Below are positions 6,294 to 7,290 of a DNA stretch of 7,290 nucleotides, piece by piece. Both the position numbers and the translations under genes were made by a program. The notes beneath the pieces are model-generated. The model did not search any database, was not told the DNA's origin, and was given only the letters and a program-made list of their open reading frames with translations. The number at the start of each line of letters is the position of its first letter. Within the stretch, counting starts at the first letter, position 1. Source of the DNA: Acidilobaceae archaeon (GTDB lineage Archaea; Thermoproteota; Thermoprotei_A; Sulfolobales; Acidilobaceae); the NCBI GenBank assembly GCA_027057815.1, contig JALURD010000271.1:1-7290 (forward strand), given 5' to 3'.

Positions 6294-6782
6294 ATGAGTG
6301 GGATCCTGACGTATAGTGAGGCGGCGGCGTTAATGCTAATCCATAGGGGGCTCTCAAGCGTCAAACAGCTCGCCTCAGCGCTCCGTATCTCTGTTGAGGA
6401 AGCGTCCAGGATAGTCTCTAGCTTGGAAGCTAAGGGGCTCGTGGAGAGGGTTAGAGGGTTCTTGGGAAGGGAGAAGCTGAGGCTTACGCGGAAGGGATTG
6501 GATGCCATACCCGTGGCATCTGAAATGCTCAGGAAGGCCAGCGAGGTGGCTACGAGGGCTGCCGAAGAGGCGAAGTCTGGAGTGAAGCCTGTCGTTGATG
6601 AGGAGATTCTAGTCGCGCTGCCTGCCCTAATGTTTCTGGGCCTCGTCCCCGCGTGGGTGTTGGGCGCCCTCCTCCCGCTAATGGCGCACACGCTAGACTA
6701 TGGAAGCGAGTGGGAAGCTGGTGAAGATCAAGACATAGACTACGATGATGTAGATTCCGATTTCGGGGACCTGGACTTCTAG
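6294..6782 (+). CDS. Winged-helix DNA-binding protein with hydrophobic segment and acidic C-terminal tail
   Basis: 162 aa from ATG 6294, which lies 9 nt after GGTG (6281-6284); GTG 6282 would add four residues. Residues about 5-70 form a MarR/ArsR-like winged helix: helices around 7-17 and 22-31, recognition helix around SVEEASRIVSSLEAKGLVE (33-51) and a basic wing RVRGFLGREKLRLTRKGL (52-69). A charged helix follows (75-97). Residues 105-131 are strongly hydrophobic (ILVALPALMFLGLVP, then AWVLGALLPLM), enough for one membrane helix or a buried hairpin. The last 28 residues hold 13 Asp/Glu and end in DFGDLDF. It may be a membrane-tethered regulator. It lies just downstream of the membrane-anchored stalk-protein gene and could control it or the divergent region; that is inference. 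A cytosolic dimer with a hydrophobic core is the alternative. Confidence 0.82.
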   Translation: MSGILTYSEAAALMLIHRGLSSVKQLASALRISVEEASRIVSSLEAKGLVERVRGFLGREKLRLTRKGLDAIPVASEMLRKASEVATRAAEEAKSGVKPVVDEEILVALPALMFLGLVPAWVLGALLPLMAHTLDYGSEWEAGEDQDIDYDDVDSDFGDLDF

Positions 6783-6825
6783 CGTTACTTATGCTCTAGA
6801 TCAGCTTAATGACAAGATTGAATAG

Positions 6826-6839
6826 CCCCTCCCCTCTCC
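6826..6839 (+). other. 14-nt polypyrimidine tract before the acyl-CoA synthetase gene
   Basis: CCCCTCCCCTCTCC resembles the tract at 6242-6268 and ends 22 nt before TTG 6862, compared with 25 nt before ATG 6294 for the first. Only a weak TATA-like CTTAATG (6805-6811) precedes it. It may mark the promoter or initially transcribed region, or the end of the winged-helix transcript. Confidence 0.3.
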
Positions 6840-6861
6840 GTGGGATTAGTCGGTGTGCTCC

Positions 6862-7290
6862 TTGAGGGGCAGAGTCTGGACTCCCCCTAAGGAGGTAGTT
6901 GACAGGGCCAACGTGACCTCTCTCCTCGAGAGGGAGGGGTTCAAGGACTACAAGTCCTTCATAGAATGGAGTACCGGGGATGGCTGGAGGGAATTCTGGT
7001 CCAAGCTACCCGGCTGGCTGGGCGTCGAGTGGTTCAGGGAGCCCCGTGAGACCGTGGACTTGAGTAAGGGGCCGGAGTGGGCGCTCTGGTATCGTGGAGG
7101 TTTACTCAACGCCGCATACAATGTAGTAGACCGTATAGTCAAGATGGGGCTGGGATCCCGCGAGGCATTCACTTGGGTGGGAGAGGACGGCTCTGAGAGG
7201 AGGGTGACTTATGACGAGCTCGCCAGGGAGGTCGCTGCTTTCTCGGCTTACCTCAAGGATGTCGGCGTCAGACCGGGCGACGTGGTGGCC
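6862..7290 (+). CDS. acs: Acetyl-CoA synthetase-like AMP-forming acyl-CoA synthetase (partial, N-terminal 143 residues)
   Basis: Activates acetate, or a close short-chain acid, to acyl-CoA through an acyl-adenylate in the cytosol. The visible part matches the N-terminal domain of acetyl-CoA synthetases: WREFWSKLPGWLGVEWFREP (42-61), WYRGGLLNAAYNVVDR (76-91), TWVGEDG (104-110) and VTYDELAREVAAFSAYLKDVGVRPGDVVA (115-143), which opens the AMP-binding domain. The ATP-binding loop, the catalytic Lys and the residues that set acid size lie beyond the window, so acetate, propionate or 3-hydroxypropionate cannot be told apart. TTG 6862 lies 6 nt after GGTG (6852-6855); GTG 6853 overlaps that motif and follows an in-frame TAG at 6847. 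It lies 79 nt after the winged-helix gene on the same strand, and may be a separate transcript. Confidence 0.9.
   Translation, partial: MRGRVWTPPKEVVDRANVTSLLEREGFKDYKSFIEWSTGDGWREFWSKLPGWLGVEWFREPRETVDLSKGPEWALWYRGGLLNAAYNVVDRIVKMGLGSREAFTWVGEDGSERRVTYDELAREVAAFSAYLKDVGVRPGDVVA

Noticed and set aside
6230..6691. Minus-strand open frame of 153 codons
   Set aside because: Antisense to the winged-helix gene, without ribosome site or domain; it reads into the polypyrimidine tract.
6948..7172. Minus-strand open frame of 74 codons
   Set aside because: Antisense to the acyl-CoA synthetase N-terminus, which has clear family motifs.
1..7290. CRISPR array, insertion sequence, attachment site or toxin-antitoxin pair
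   Set aside because: No spaced direct repeats, transposase motifs, terminal inverted repeats or paired small toxin-like genes are seen.

Overview
The window looks like chromosome of a hyperthermophilic archaeon, most likely a crenarchaeon (Desulfurococcales-type by feel; the species cannot be fixed). The signs are moderately GC-rich coding DNA with heavy AGG/ATA/GAG codon use, many GTG and TTG starts, archaeal GGTG/GGAGGTG ribosome sites, AT-rich intergenic DNA with TATA-like boxes, and proteins rich in charged residues. No mobile element, CRISPR array, tRNA or rRNA was found.

Left part, minus strand (4548 down to the left edge): a formate dehydrogenase operon read right to left. It starts with a small unknown gene (about 71 aa) whose stop overlaps the start region of fdhA. 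FdhA is a large Tat-exported molybdenum/tungsten-bis-MGD catalytic subunit with Cys-His and Arg active-site residues. After 39 bases comes fdhB, a four-[4Fe-4S] electron-transfer subunit whose C-terminal membrane helix runs off the window. Together they predict a membrane-attached, outward-facing respiratory formate dehydrogenase of the FDH-N type. The quinone-reactive membrane subunit is presumably just past position 1.

Middle (about 4549-4873): an AT-rich divergent control region. It holds a probable fdh TATA box with an imperfect dyad just upstream, and on the other side a strong TATATATA box, a GC-rich hairpin and a long possible leader.

Right part, plus strand: first a secreted, C-terminally membrane-anchored protein with an IFT52/GATase-like globular head and an unbroken 13-heptad coiled-coil stalk. 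Next comes a small winged-helix protein with a hydrophobic segment and a very acidic tail. Last is the N-terminal part of an AMP-forming acetyl-CoA synthetase-like enzyme that runs off the right edge.

Formate oxidation feeds the respiratory chain, and the acyl-CoA synthetase activates acetate or a similar acid; they are separate transcription units. The stalk protein and the membrane-type winged-helix protein are the least explained genes. All six genes have a GGTG ribosome-site core 6-9 nt before a plausible start, which suggests that longest-frame starts are a few codons too long for most of them.
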